From positions 2,356,001 to 2,420,000 of the forward strand of contig OZ345373.1 in assembly GCA_977006965.1 (NCBI GenBank): DNA of 64,000 bases. The letters are read 5' to 3'. Below are positions 21,278-32,137 of this stretch, piece after piece. The notes beneath the pieces are model-generated. The model saw only the letters and a list, made by a program, of their open reading frames with translations, did not search any database and was not told the origin of the DNA. The position numbers and the translations under genes were made by a program. Within the stretch, counting starts at the first letter, position 1. Each line of letters opens with the position of its first letter. This DNA comes from Phymatolithon calcareum. Lineage: Eukaryota; Rhodophyta; Florideophyceae; Hapalidiales.

Positions 21278-23547
21278 CCAAGCTGAGCATGACTCTTCGC
21301 TCTTTTGCAACTAGATTCGAGCGGTAGATCAATCTTTCTACCAGCCATTATGTTGGAAAGATTTCTCCAGAAGCATGCACACTATGGAAGCTCGCATGCA
21401 GGCCAGCATGAGCCCTGCAACCTTTGCACAGTAATTATTGGAAGAACGTAACGTTTGTGGGTCTGAAGTTGATTTCATTAGAACAGTTCGTTTGATATCA
21501 TTTACTGACGTCTTTGGAACATGTAATCAAAGAGTAAAAATAATCGTATCATGCAGTGTTGTGAAGCGGAGTCCTCCGGCGTGCATCGACAACGGTTTCT
21601 GCGTCGAAGGGACGAAGGTAGAGCGGTAAGTCGACCGTCGTCCCTCCGAGCCTCTAAATTTAGTGCGAATGTAAATCCAGACTGCAGAACTTTCATTCGA
21701 TACCACCGTCGGTCGGGTCATCGACACACCTTCGCGGCAACCATGTTAATCAATGCGTTTCTTTCGTGGCGCGTTTGGGTTCGCTTTCTCGCTCCTGCCA
21801 GATAGCTTCGATTTTCGCACTTGAGCTTCGTGTAAATTTAGCTGTGCACTCTATCTGCACCACTTGTGTAATGTACCGTATACTGTTCAGTACTGTGTAC
21901 ACAGTACAGTACTGACAACTACAACGCCCCGGTTAATACTGGCCCATGAATGACCACTTTGAATGTAACGCCTGTCCTCAATAGAGGAGAGCAGGCAAAA
22001 TAGCAACCAGCCGTATTTTGTACAGCGTTTCCAGCGACACAGACTTTCTTCCCGCCTCTGAACCAATTCATTTTCCTGTGTCCACCAGAGCAAAGAATCT
22101 TGTACCAGGGGAATAATATTCCCCTGCTTGTACCAAGTTCTGCCACGACAAGAATGTCATGGAACCTATTGATGTGACCCGAAGCTCAGTCGGTGGTACC
22201 ATCGAGCGGCAGTTATGAGGAGCCATCGGACGGACACTAGCCCTGCTGAATGTGGCTTACAGCGAGTGGATTTGAATTGAAAACTTCACGCGGGTAGTGT
22301 GGATTGGGAGGACCGAACTGGCTTGAATACTCATCGCGGATGTGCACCCGAAGTTTAGTGTGCCATCGGACGCCGCTAAACTTCTCAGCACACGTCCACA
22401 CGAAGGAGTGCCCCATCGGTGGTCACCTGAAGTCTATATGGCCGCGCGGTACTCTAGACTGTGGCCAGTGGATGTCTCCGCACAGCGGAAAATTTTGGAA
22501 GAATTGCGACACACAAATTGTCCAGCTATCCGGCCGCGGTGACTTGAATTACCCTCGCATCGAGCTCCTTTAAAGTGGCTGCAAGGTGTTTCCCGAACGG
22601 GTTTACGCTTGACTATCCCCTGGTTTTTGATGTACAGACCTGAAAACCTCTACACGCGAAGAGTCTTTGTTCAACCAAAGCGTGACTAGTTTGCAGACAA
22701 GGGCTCACGTCAAGACTTCTTTGTGCTGCCGAGGTACTCTGCTTAGCCGGAAACTTTAGTACGAGGACGAAGAACGACGTGGGCGACGGATATCCTGTTG
22801 GACATCATGGGGGTGCGTAAAAACAGTGTGATTATGTGCCAGAAATGCTATATAGAGTAGATACCGAGATCCAAGCTACTCTTGAGGTGGCATGCTTTAA
22901 CTCTGCGGGAAGTTGTCCGCCTCTTCTGATAGCGGAGATGTGTGCACTGTGCGATGCCCGAAAGGCGAATTGCCCTGTGGCGCGCTGCGAAATCGAACAG
23001 AGAGTACTGCATATCGGAGTGGCGAGACGCTTTCTAAAACCGCAAAAGCGTTCTGACGGACCATGTTCCCTATTTATCTGGCATACTTGTTGTCTAGATC
23101 TGCAGAAATCTCCCACAGGTGTCCTCAAGCATAGTGAGCGAAACCATTCGTACATGAGTTTCACCTTAGGGAAGTTGAGTACCTAGCGATACAGTTGCTG
23201 TCCCGCTACACCACATCTGTACCCTGTCTGCACTGGGAGGAAGCGCATTTTCAATAAATTGATCGAGCCACGATACCGAGCACCTACTTTGGACAGAATT
23301 TGTGCTCTTCAGAGTACAAAAACACAGCAATACGAATGAGCATCAAGTAAATTTGGAAGTTTGATTTGATACCGATTACTTGCCCCTAAAGCTCGATGCA
23401 ATGTCTTTAGAAATGATGTTTTTGTCGGTATAAGTTTTAATTTTATTTTTCTTTCTGTTTGTTTAGACGACATTATGGGGCAAGTTTTCTCCTTACTTAT
23501 TTTAACGGTAGCAGCAGCTGAATCTTCTATTGGTTTAACAATTTTCA
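21278..23547. other. Intergenic, no gene recognised
   Basis: Small palindromes at 21890-21907 (gtactgtgt plus complement) and 22106-22126 (caggggaata, 1-nt centre). Overlapping frames on both strands at 22832-23186 are cysteine-rich but match nothing and look fortuitous. Confidence 0.5.
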
Positions 23548-24143
23548 GATAGAGTATAAAGGAAATTAAATTAAGGAAACTTACCAAATGGTCAGAAAAG
23601 TTGGGAAAATTCACTAAATAGCCACACCATCCACACTCACTACTCGTCCGTTACGAAAACGAAGGCGCACTGTACGCACGTTGTCGTATTCGTCTGCTAC
23701 GCTCAATTCGCAACTCTCCCGGACTAACCATTGTGCAATCATGGAAAAGAAGGAGCTTGTGCTAGAGTTGGACGACTACGTTGGATCAAGCTTTGACGGC
23801 GTTGTCTACGTCGTGATCTCCCACAACATGTCTATGGGCAAGGTTCACCTCGTGGCGAGGCACAACACATCGACAAAGCGGCTCAGTCCATGGTCATCGA
23901 CCTTACCGCCTGCGATGACGATGTACTTGCGACGAGGGCTAAGGCATAGAGAGTAGCGCATGCAATAAATTTTACTGCAGCATAGATTGCTCTGAGAAAC
24001 GGATGAGTACTCATTGAGTAGTACGTTTGGCTAGGGTGAGTATGATAGTAGGTTTGACTAGAGGTAACTATTTAGTGAATTTTCTCCACTTTTTCTGACC
24101 ATTTAATGAATTTCCTCAAATTAAATTCCCTTATGCTTTATCA
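23548..24143. mobile_element. Internally deleted foldback/MULE-like transposon (same internal family as 55730-57192)
   Basis: Imperfect terminal inverted repeats of about 75 bp (23548-23622 and 24066-24143; inner motif aaaattcactaaatag) bound about 440 bp. The inner part is strongly similar to 56150-56330 and 56660-56815 of the larger element, including 'atcatggaaaagaaggag' and 'ggatcaagctttgacg'. The middle, with the zinc-knuckle codons, is missing: the left part joins 'catcgacaaagcggctcag' directly near 23866-23876. Confidence 0.7.
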
Positions 24144-24572
24144 TAATTATGCTCAAGGCCTGATTTTGCTCAATGCCTGACACTCGATTTTCCTCTGACA
24201 CTATGAAGAGTATTTTCAATATGAATGGACTGCTGAACGTCCACGTGCCGTGAGGTCGGCCACGTGGCTGGTAGGAAGTCATGAAATGAGCGGTTCTTGA
24301 GCTCACCACGGGATGCATTTCATTACAGTACCAATTCAATCAGTTACACGTACCCCACCTCGGGTACGTGTAAAGGTCATTGCAGTTCATCATACCCTTG
24401 ATTGTATCGATGTCAGGGGCGAAAATCTGATAACCTTTGATACCAGAAAAATATGGCTCAACATCGGTCTTTTCTTTAATACCCAAAAACATCCATGCTC
24501 ATTCCTACGCAGCATTCGAATTGCTTCCACATGTAATTATAGCAAGGCTATTAATTTACACTGCAAGTAAAT

Positions 24573-25017
24573 TCATAGAATTATAGTCTATGATACCCCA
24601 CGTGCATGGGGCATGCGATTTTTCGCATATAAGGAAAATGTACATTTTTGATAGCAACATTGTGCTTTTTTAAACTTTTTGTCCTTGTTGAAAATCCTGT
24701 TGAAGTGTCGAGCATCATAAAAATATCAGCTATGATTACGAAGTTTACATGCGGAATATCGCATATAACTGGTTTACTCATAGCTCGCCTTCTTTTCGAT
24801 AAAATGTCTTTAGTTCTATAGAGCAATAAAGGAGTCTTCTGAAGGCGAAGAGCATCTGTATAGAAGGCAGACAGCCCTCTTCGATTATCAACAGGAAAAA
24901 AATTGGAAAACCGGCGATATTCTGCGAGCTGTGAAGTTTTCTTTGCTTGATATGCGATTAATCGCATGTAAGGTCTGCACGTGGGATACTACAATTTATC
25001 GTGGTAGAATTCTATGA
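24573..25017. mobile_element. 445-bp MITE-like element with imperfect TIRs
   Basis: The left end (tcatagaatta...cccacgtgca...catgcgatt..tcgcatat) matches the reverse complement of the right end block by block over about 60-70 bp with small indels. No transposase domain. Confidence 0.5.
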
Positions 25018-25086
25018 GCAATAATTGTACAGTAGTAGAATTCTACAATAATTATTTTCGACAACGCATATCCGTTGTCGAAAATT

Positions 25087-25110
25087 AAATTCATAGAATT
25101 CTATGAATTT
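25087..25110. repeat. Perfect 24-bp palindrome
   Basis: aaattcatagaa followed by its exact reverse complement, three bases after another hairpin (25055-25084, arms ttttcgacaacg). Confidence 0.85.
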
Positions 25111-25145
25111 ACTGAACACGTAAATTACATAATGTATGTTATGCT

Positions 25146-25242
25146 GCACTTTGTGCTCTGCAATCGAATCCGATTGCACAGAGCACAAAATGCGACAGAA
25201 CCACTTTTATTCAAAAACTTTAAATGTTTGTATAAAAGTGGT
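25146..25242. repeat. Two adjacent hairpins
   Basis: 25146-25193: arms of about 21 bp (gcactttgtgctctgcaatcg) with a 4-nt loop. 25200-25242: 11-bp arms (accacttttat / ataaaagtggt). They are adjacent but unrelated in sequence. Confidence 0.8.
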
Positions 25243-25689
25243 CCTGAGAAGGATGCGCACGTAACCGAGCAACACTGTAGAAGTCGGCACTGCCGACTCC
25301 TACTTTGCTCGCAATTCTCTTGCATCATAGAAGTTTCGTACAGTATTTTATTGGAAAGGTGGCTATTTACCAAAGTGGAGGCTACAGGGCAATTTTCTTG
25401 TATAGTCATGACCCAACAGGTCTTCGAACTCGCGCACGGTGCTTTGCGAGCAGAAAAGACAGGGGACTTCATGAAAGCAAGATGGCGATATGGGAGCATA
25501 CAAAACCCAACTAGGTCGCACGGGTTTCGCTTCCACGCAGAACGGCTGGAGCACGAGATTCCACCAGAACCTCGTGGACAAAATGAAGCCCACATCGAAA
25601 CTTCGAGATGTCAGCAATAAACAACTAAAAAGAAAGAAAAGTCGACTAGGGAAAAGCGCATACAGATAGTACGAAGAGGAAGCCGTGAC

Positions 25690-27015
25690 GGAGCCCATGG
25701 AGTATTTGAGTTGCTCTCCCAAGGGCAAAGCACAGAACTGGTCATCCTAAGAGCCACGGAGCTACTGAAAGGGGATCAATGATGAGTTACAGTACTGGGC
25801 CTCAAGGCTGCCTACGACAAAGTCCCAAGAGAAAACTTAGCGAACAGAATGAGGAAAGTGTTGCCTCCGGATGTGCGCACAAGGCTGAGGCGTTCCTGAA
25901 ACCATCCTGGTATCAACGATTGGAGATGCGGATAGGAGATGCTTTCTTGTGGACAGGGATGCCCCACAAGGATCTCCCCTTAGCCCAAGCCTGCACAAAT
26001 CTTCATAGATGAGTTCGACGAGCGTAAAAGTGCGGTAACCAGCAACTAGGATTGAGTTCCTTCTATCCTCCAAACAAGGTCTTTGCACACGTTCCGGAGG
26101 CTACATATCTTGGAGTATCCCTAGGGCCCGAATGTGTCTCTGACACGCAAACGGTACAATGCTTCATGCATACAGATATGCAAGGCATTAATACAGCCGC
26201 GCTGGGAGTACGCAATTCACTAAACACCGTGGGCACAAAGCGTACAGGACGCCGTCAAAGAAACAGAGCAAACGTTCTTCAGCCAAACTTTGGGGTAAGT
26301 AGCTCGAGGAAGGATTGACAGACTCCGCCTCATGTCCTTCGAAATGTTAGAACGGACAAAAGTGAGAGAACCGTGCCTACCTCAACTATCCGCTGGAAGG
26401 CATGAGTGGCATTATACAAGGAAAGACATCGTCGCGATGAAGAATAGGGAACCGTTTGCAGAAGTGGTGAAGCAAATCCAAACAAACCAGTCTGCGGAAA
26501 CGCGTCGGTCAAAAATTTTGATATTGGAAGGTGACCGCCTTGAATCGACAAGGAGGAGGATCCTATATGATAGGACAAGAGAATTGCCAGCAATCCTCAA
26601 GTTTTCCAAGGTGCAACGCAGGCAACGCAAGCAACTCACGCTTGAGCACATCACTTCTCAGAGACAAGTTCGGTGATACTGTACCAATCCTCATGAGCAA
26701 CCTGGAAGAATACTTCGGAAGATATCAATTGACCAAAGAGGAGATTGATATCACTGAAAAAGCTCTAGACAAGCTACTCTTCTTCACTATCGTCTTATAC
26801 GACGACATGGAATAGACAAGGAGCCAATTGAGGAAATCAAATCAGTGGACCCCAAGCTTTTCCCTCCGCCCTTTTACGGGAGAGGGTTTTTGCAGCTAGG
26901 GCTACGACGTTAACCCGGGTTACAAGTATTTGAATATATGATCGAAGCTACAACGTAGCTGCTGAAAAGCATCTCTCTTGCAGTCTCATGAGTGTTACTG
27001 AGGGCGTTTAATAAA
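25690..27015 (+). mobile_element. Degenerate LINE (non-LTR retrotransposon) fragment
   Basis: Broken reverse transcriptase: near 25798 one frame reads LKAAYDKVPRENL (RT block 3); after frame changes QGCPT and IFIDEFDE (block 4, normally QGSPLSP...N.F.DEF); then ATYLGVSLG near 26100 (post-RT block). 26531-26815 encodes a C-terminal segment ending KALDKLLFFTIVLYDDME. A 3' UTR follows (ccctccgcccttttacgg..., then tgctgaaaag...agtgttactgagggc) and an A-rich end near 27015. Several stops and shifts make it non-functional. Confidence 0.8.
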
Positions 27016-27029
27016 TTCAAAATTCAAAA

Positions 27030-27390
27030 AAAGGCAACTCACGCTCCAGTACATCCGCGGTAGATTTTCACAGGTGTGTACAACAATAATGCCAGAAAAA
27101 TTCGAAAACAGAGCTCGATAGCAGAGCTCGACAGCATATGTCGACTCTGGAAATCACACTTTCAGGGTATGAAATTGAAGGAGAACATAGACTGGACTCA
27201 GAAAAAGCTCTGGAGGAGCTTTTGATATTCAGCAGGACCCTCATAGAGTGCATGCACATAGCCTACACTGAAGCCCAGTTACGAGCTTTTGACTTCTCGG
27301 CTATACAGGAGTTCCACATTGTCTGAGATCCTAAGTTTTTCCGTCCGTCCTTCTGGCGGTGCGTTTTTGTCGCAAACACGTAATCCAGGA
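27030..27390 (+). mobile_element. Second LINE 3'-end copy
   Basis: Repeats the C-terminal region of the preceding relic: ggcaactcacgct..., then a frame with EKALEELLIFSRTLIEC, aligning with EKALDKLLFFTIVLYDD, followed by the same 3'-UTR block (tccttctggcggtgcgttttt). Confidence 0.65.
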
Positions 27391-28598
27391 GCACGTATAT
27401 GGTCGACAATACATGAGAAGGTGATTTGGAAGTTGGAGCAGTCTCTCTGATCTACATGGCATAATCTTGGGCAAAGTTCATCGTTATTTTGGTGGCTTGT
27501 TGTAGTCGATTCTCACCGACAGAGAAACGCGCAATGGGCAGACTGGTAATTCGCAATGACCAGCACCGAACATGTAAGGTAATTGAGCATATCTCCCAGA
27601 GAATCGGCGCCTCAGAAATAGTATAAAATAAAATCTGCGACAGCGCTGAGCCCAATCTGGACACATGGAAAGTAACAAGAACACTCAACGTCAAGCATTA
27701 TGCTACAGAAGTAACCGCATGGCTGTTAAGCCAGTTACTTTCTGTAAAGGAGACTTGCGGCTCGCACCGGGGCAATTTGCACCCAAGGCGCAAGTTTGGA
27801 CCTAAAAACACCGTTTGGGTTGTAGTGACAGTTTTCGTGAGCTATGCAAAGATAGGTAATAACTGGAGAAGTCTTGTCTATATCTTCGGAATTCTGAAAA
27901 AATTTGAGTCGCTCCCTGCTTGCAGATTACTTTGCGGCACTCGGTGTATGGGCTGAGTACTGTACTTGCAGAACTCCGTCTCCACAAGAAGAAGAACTTG
28001 AGCTTCAGGTAAAATAGTGCAAAGCCACTATGAAGCAAGTAAGGCTAAAGCCAATGTGGACAAGCGAGGAAGAGAGGAGAGCAGCTAGAGCAATGAACAT
28101 AATCCCGAAACTGACGGAACGCACTGAAGGACAAAGAACAATCTAATACGAGTACGAATCAATGCGCCATTTGATCCTCGGTTGGGTAGCCAGAATCGTT
28201 GGAATAAACTACAACACTTCGAGTCCCTGCAGGTCCTCAGTAGAGGCGTTGAATTTGGAACCAAGACTTGTGCTGGCACCAAGCAAAGTATCAATGGTAT
28301 CATATAATGTCTCGCTGCTGCAGATCGCTACTCCTATGGCGCCTCAATATCCTGATAGCAAGCTTTCTCGCTCGGTCAAGCTATCTGCGCTCTCCACAAG
28401 TTCTGCATAATCATTGTTCTATGTAGGCTTCTTTGCCGATTTTCTACTATAACATTTACCAGCGTTATGGTGAATTCATCATGTGATACTTCCAGACTCT
28501 ACTATGTGTAGTATCTCACGACCGCAAGATCTTCCATCCCAGTTATCTTATTATATCCGCATGCATTTTGCAAATCGCGGTAAGCTAACTCAGCGGGA
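27391..28598. other. Intergenic with a LINE 3'-UTR scrap
   Basis: 27820-27900 ('gttttcgtgagctatgcaaag' onward) is similar to 36893-36980. Nothing else recognised. Confidence 0.5.
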
Positions 28599-28778
28599 CA
28601 CTGTACAGTGGAGTATTTTTCCCCCTCGAGGCCCGCTCAAAGACCAGAGGTAGGTTTGGTACCCTGCCACACTGGGTCGTAACCTCTAGCCGCATATCAC
28701 CTTAGACACAAGTCTAAAAATTGCAAAGTTGCCCCAAGCGTCGACAGATGCGTTGATAACTTTAAAATAAAAATCTCC
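28599..28778 (+). repeat. Dispersed retroposon-tail-like repeat, copy 2
   Basis: Same repeat as 4719-4912, with the ccctcgaggccc block, 'gcaaagttgccccaagcgt', and a tail taaaataaaaat. Confidence 0.65.
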
Positions 28779-28793
28779 AATTTTTCTTCTTCC

Positions 28794-29105
28794 TTACTTA
28801 AACTCGAGCAGTGCAAACGCTTTTCCTGTGAGCTTGAAAATGGAAGATCTCGTGTCCGCCGAGAGAAGAACTTCACTCCTCCCAGCTTTCGTGTTCCTAG
28901 TCATCTGTCTGTCCCGTGCCCATTTCGATGCAATAATTAACAGTCTCTGTAGTACCACGAGGGTCTCTACCGATAGGAGCACGCCGTCCGAAAAGAGGAC
29001 TGCTGTTAAATCGGTGAGTTCCATTGGCACTTGGCTTATTCTTTCGGCGAACTCGTCAAAGAAAAGATTGGACAAAGTTGGACTCAGCGGGGACCCCTGA
29101 TGCAC
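28794..29105 (-). pseudogene. LINE reverse transcriptase fragment
   Basis: The 103-aa frame on the minus strand begins HQGSPLSPTLSNLFFDEFAE (RT block 4) and continues to AVLFSDGVLL, where a functional enzyme would have a (F/Y)xDD catalytic centre; here it is FSDG, so the catalytic Asp pair is broken. Blocks upstream and downstream are lost. Confidence 0.8.
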
Positions 29106-30631
29106 TCCTCTGTCTAGTGTACTCGAATGCGTTTGCTTATCTTAAAATGGCCGTACCATGTTTTGACGGCTGGCACAGCATCCCGATGGAGGCGAAATCA
29201 CTTCGCCTCTCAATGTCTCGCTCACTACCGAGAGCGAGTTTAACAATCCATTGAGGAGCGACTGTACAGGAAAAGGATCGTTGGCAGTTAGCAACAGCTT
29301 CCCAGTGCGCGCAAGGGAAGTCTTCTGGTGAGGATTTGAAACGGTATGCAACGCATTGCGTCGCGAGCTGACACTTCGGACACCTTGACAGAATGTACAC
29401 AGGCAGTTAGAAATAGATTGACTGAACTAAGTTAGTTGTTACATAAGCGGTGACCGACATGTCGAGGAAATCAACTTTACAAGCCACAAACCAACCCCCA
29501 ATCATGTCGAAAGATAAACTTACACGTCCGAATAAAATCAGCAACGCATTCATACTGCCGAGAACCATCCACTGCGTATAATTGGATTGGGCCACTCCTC
29601 GCGAATTGACTGCATCCCTACGGGGTTTCTGATCCATCAAAGTTGGCGCACCTTACCGATTTCACGGCATCCCCCTCTGCGTTTCTGACCAAACGAGCTC
29701 TAAGATATCTTGCCGAAAGCACTCCCGGAGTTTCTGCCAAAGCAAGTTGTATGGACGTCTTGCATCTGCTGTCGTCTTATGAAGAACCTGAACATGGTCC
29801 ATACTGTATCTTGTTTCCAGCGATTCGAACGCGATTGCAATATCTATATGCCGTAACTATAAACTATTGCATTGCAAACTTGCAGAGCTCCGTTCACTGG
29901 CGCATCACTTTGTCCTTGTATTTTTGTAAATGTACAGGATGACCAACAGCTCCAGCCTATTAGGAAGGGTTCTCTTATTCTGTGCTGTTTCTGACATACG
30001 CGTAGAGAACGGTCTCGAAACAATGCAGCGCCCGAGCACAGGACCGCTTTGTATTAAATTTCGCCACACTCTTTGCACACTGGTAGTTGAGGTAAATGGA
30101 GTAAAAGAGGCAATGATCTTCGAAATCGTTCTCAAAATGATTAACCTTTTCTGTGGATCAGGACAAAATTGGCAAGCTATGAGGGCTCACAGAGGAATGA
30201 TCTCATCAGCAACGGAAACCATGCGAAGTAGGGGGGTAATCCACGAGCATGGTTGGATGATCGAAGTGGTATTTTGAAAAAGGAGGCTTTTTGTATGATG
30301 CCGAGATTCCGAGGCATCTGCCGACTTCCCTTCGCATGAAAAACACAGTGGTGCAAGCAGCTGCCACGCACATGCGCGGAATACTGAAATGGGTGTTGGT
30401 GCTCATTTGAGAGAGCCGAGTGGTGTACTGAATATGAGGTAGTTACGGATCTTAATTTTAGTTAAATTCGAATAGATAAGTTGATTCAGTGGAGCCCGTC
30501 ATCACGCAATCACCGGGTTCAGGTTGGTGATACTATCAGGACAATCATACTCTCTAAAATCTCTGCGATGCTCCTCCGATTCGGGCTCGGTCTGGCATGG
30601 TCTTCCGTTGACTGCCGCGCCTAGAAGCGAC
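29106..30631. other. Intergenic, nothing recognised
   Basis: Possibly more LINE-derived sequence just beyond the RT fragment, but no diagnostic motif was seen. Confidence 0.45.
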
Positions 30632-31370
30632 ATCCAATGACCACATCGCGGCACGAATGAAGTGCAGGTCCCTTCCCAGTCGTTTCTTACTGCTATTCTG
30701 ATCTCGAAATCCGGTCGCTCAAGCAAAAGCGTACTCCTCAATATCGAACTCTTCAGAAGAAAACTCAATCACGCGGTCCCGCACCTTTCCGACATTGGTA
30801 GGCCCGACGACAGTATCCAGACATCCAACACCGGCGTCTTCGCCTTGTCGATATGAGTAAAAGTGAAATGCAGGTACAGCTTCGACGCCAAGATCTCGAC
30901 ACAGCGCCTGTGTATCGCGCTCACCGATGTCGAGTTGGAGGAAACGGACGCGGTTTCGATCAACTTCCTCTGCAAGACGTTCGAAATGGTGTGATGCGTA
31001 GCGACACGCCCGGCAACCGCGCTGTACGAATGATACCACGACGAGCTCTTCTGGTGCAGGACGACGGGGGAGTGCGGCAGCAAAGTCGCGCTTCGTGCGC
31101 ACTGGGGTCACGGCGGACATGCTCATGAAGGCGGTGCGAGACGACATGGTTCTAGTTGTGCAGGAGAAGCGGTGTTGTGATGCGTGCTGCAGGTTGGGGG
31201 GGGGGGGGAGATTGATGTGTACTGATGGGTAGTTTGCAAGGTGTGATTGTGCTGAAGGGGATAAGCTTAATGGGGGATGAGGTTAGAGTTGAGGTGTGTT
31301 TGGAGTGGTTAAGTAGTGTGTCGATCAGGCTGTGTTGGTTGCTGGCAACGTTGTTATCGAAGATCTTTAC
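30632..31370 (-). repeat. Left arm of inverted duplication (thioredoxin-like gene)
   Basis: 739 bp, almost identical to the reverse complement of 34731-35469. It carries 87 bp 3' of the gene, the gene, and 223 bp upstream, including a 13-base G run. Beyond 31370 weaker similarity continues inward to about 31690. Confidence 0.95.
30719..31147 (-). CDS. Thioredoxin-like protein, copy 1
   Basis: 142 aa. Thioredoxin fold: LVVVSFVQRGCRACR, with redox pair C45-C48 (CRAC instead of CGPC) and no Trp before the first Cys, then FLQLDIGE, and VEAVPAFHFY with the cis-proline P92. The atypical CxxC resembles the plastid ACHT/Lilium-type thioredoxins, but assignment is by general resemblance only. About 25 residues precede the fold (MSSRTAFMSMSAVTPVRTKR: Ser/Thr/Arg-rich, acid-free), which could be a plastid transit peptide. 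A dithiol-disulfide exchange role is likely. The translated product is identical to copy 2 at 34954-35382, and overlapping frames on both strands are identical too, implying nucleotide identity. Confidence 0.85.
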   Translation of the reverse strand: MSSRTAFMSMSAVTPVRTKRDFAAALPRRPAPEELVVVSFVQRGCRACRYASHHFERLAEEVDRNRVRFLQLDIGERDTQALCRDLGVEAVPAFHFYSYRQGEDAGVGCLDTVVGPTNVGKVRDRVIEFSSEEFDIEEYAFA

Positions 31371-32089
31371 ATATCGATGAGGCGCGGTTCTGTAAAACAT
31401 TGTCTCCGCACATGCACCGTGCGGAACCTGTTTCTCCGGATGTGAGATTGGAATGAGGTGCACCTAATTTTCCGCCCAATGAGCAATCTGATTCAATCGC
31501 TCCATTTTTGGGACGTTGTTTGTCATCGCTGACCAATAACGATGGCAATACTGTCCAAGCCAATCAAGGACAGGGAAACGGACAGAACATGCTATATAGA
31601 TGGCCTGCTTCAAGAAGAAGTACTGGTCACAGAAAAAAAATGACCAGTAATAAATACTGGAGTGGCCCTTCAATAGGGTTTATTTGAAAACGGCATTCCG
31701 CGGCGCGCCGTGATGGCAGGATGCATTATGCATCCCACACTCGTGATGGCACAAATGACTGTACCATCATCATACACTCGTGAAGATCACGAGTGTATTT
31801 TCCAGGACAGAAGGAAGATCTATATTTATTACGTAGAAATTTTTTAAAAGCTGTTTTTCACACAGAGCACAGCTTGCAGGTGCAGCTGCGCAAGAAAGCT
31901 GTGTTTTCGGCTGCGCGCAGGACACGTTTTCTTCCTCTCTATCTAATCATCTCTGTCATCTGCGCAGTAGCCGACAGTCAGCATCTGAAAGGCACTGGAA
32001 ACAGTAAGCAAGTATTGTTTTCATCGTTGACTGTCGAAACTCGAAACCGCGTTCTATTCCATTTCACTACAGTGGAATGGAATAGGACG

Positions 32090-32137
32090 GCTGTTAATGC
32101 TGCGAATCCTAGTACTAGGATTCGCAGCATTAACAGC
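32090..32137. repeat. Perfect 48-bp palindrome without spacer
   Basis: gctgttaatgctgcgaatcc tagt is followed at once by its exact reverse complement. It directly follows another hairpin (32054-32085, 15-bp arms). Confidence 0.95.

Larger units (their letters stand above)
24144..25689. other. Hairpin-dense intergenic DNA
   Basis: Holds an imperfect TIR element (24573-25017) and at least five further short hairpins or palindromes at 24344-24373, 25055-25084, 25087-25110, 25146-25193 and 25200-25242, plus a weaker one near 25277-25303. Long frames crossing this stretch run through the hairpin arms and are not credible genes. Confidence 0.65.

Noticed and set aside
21137-21310. Upstream extension of the 8-Cys secreted protein
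   Set aside because: The extension begins upstream of the TATA box and would hide the signal peptide.
22832-23186. Overlapping cysteine-rich frames on both strands
   Set aside because: Antisense images of one another without any known motif.
24344-25303. Hairpin series as a CRISPR array
   Set aside because: The repeats are not alike and spacing is irregular; the DNA is eukaryotic.
25075-25620. 181- and 156-codon frames on opposite strands
   Set aside because: They overlap each other and cover a chain of hairpins, so symmetry rather than coding explains them.
28794-29105. Functional reverse transcriptase on the minus strand
   Set aside because: The catalytic position reads FSDG and neighbouring RT blocks are missing, so it is a relic.
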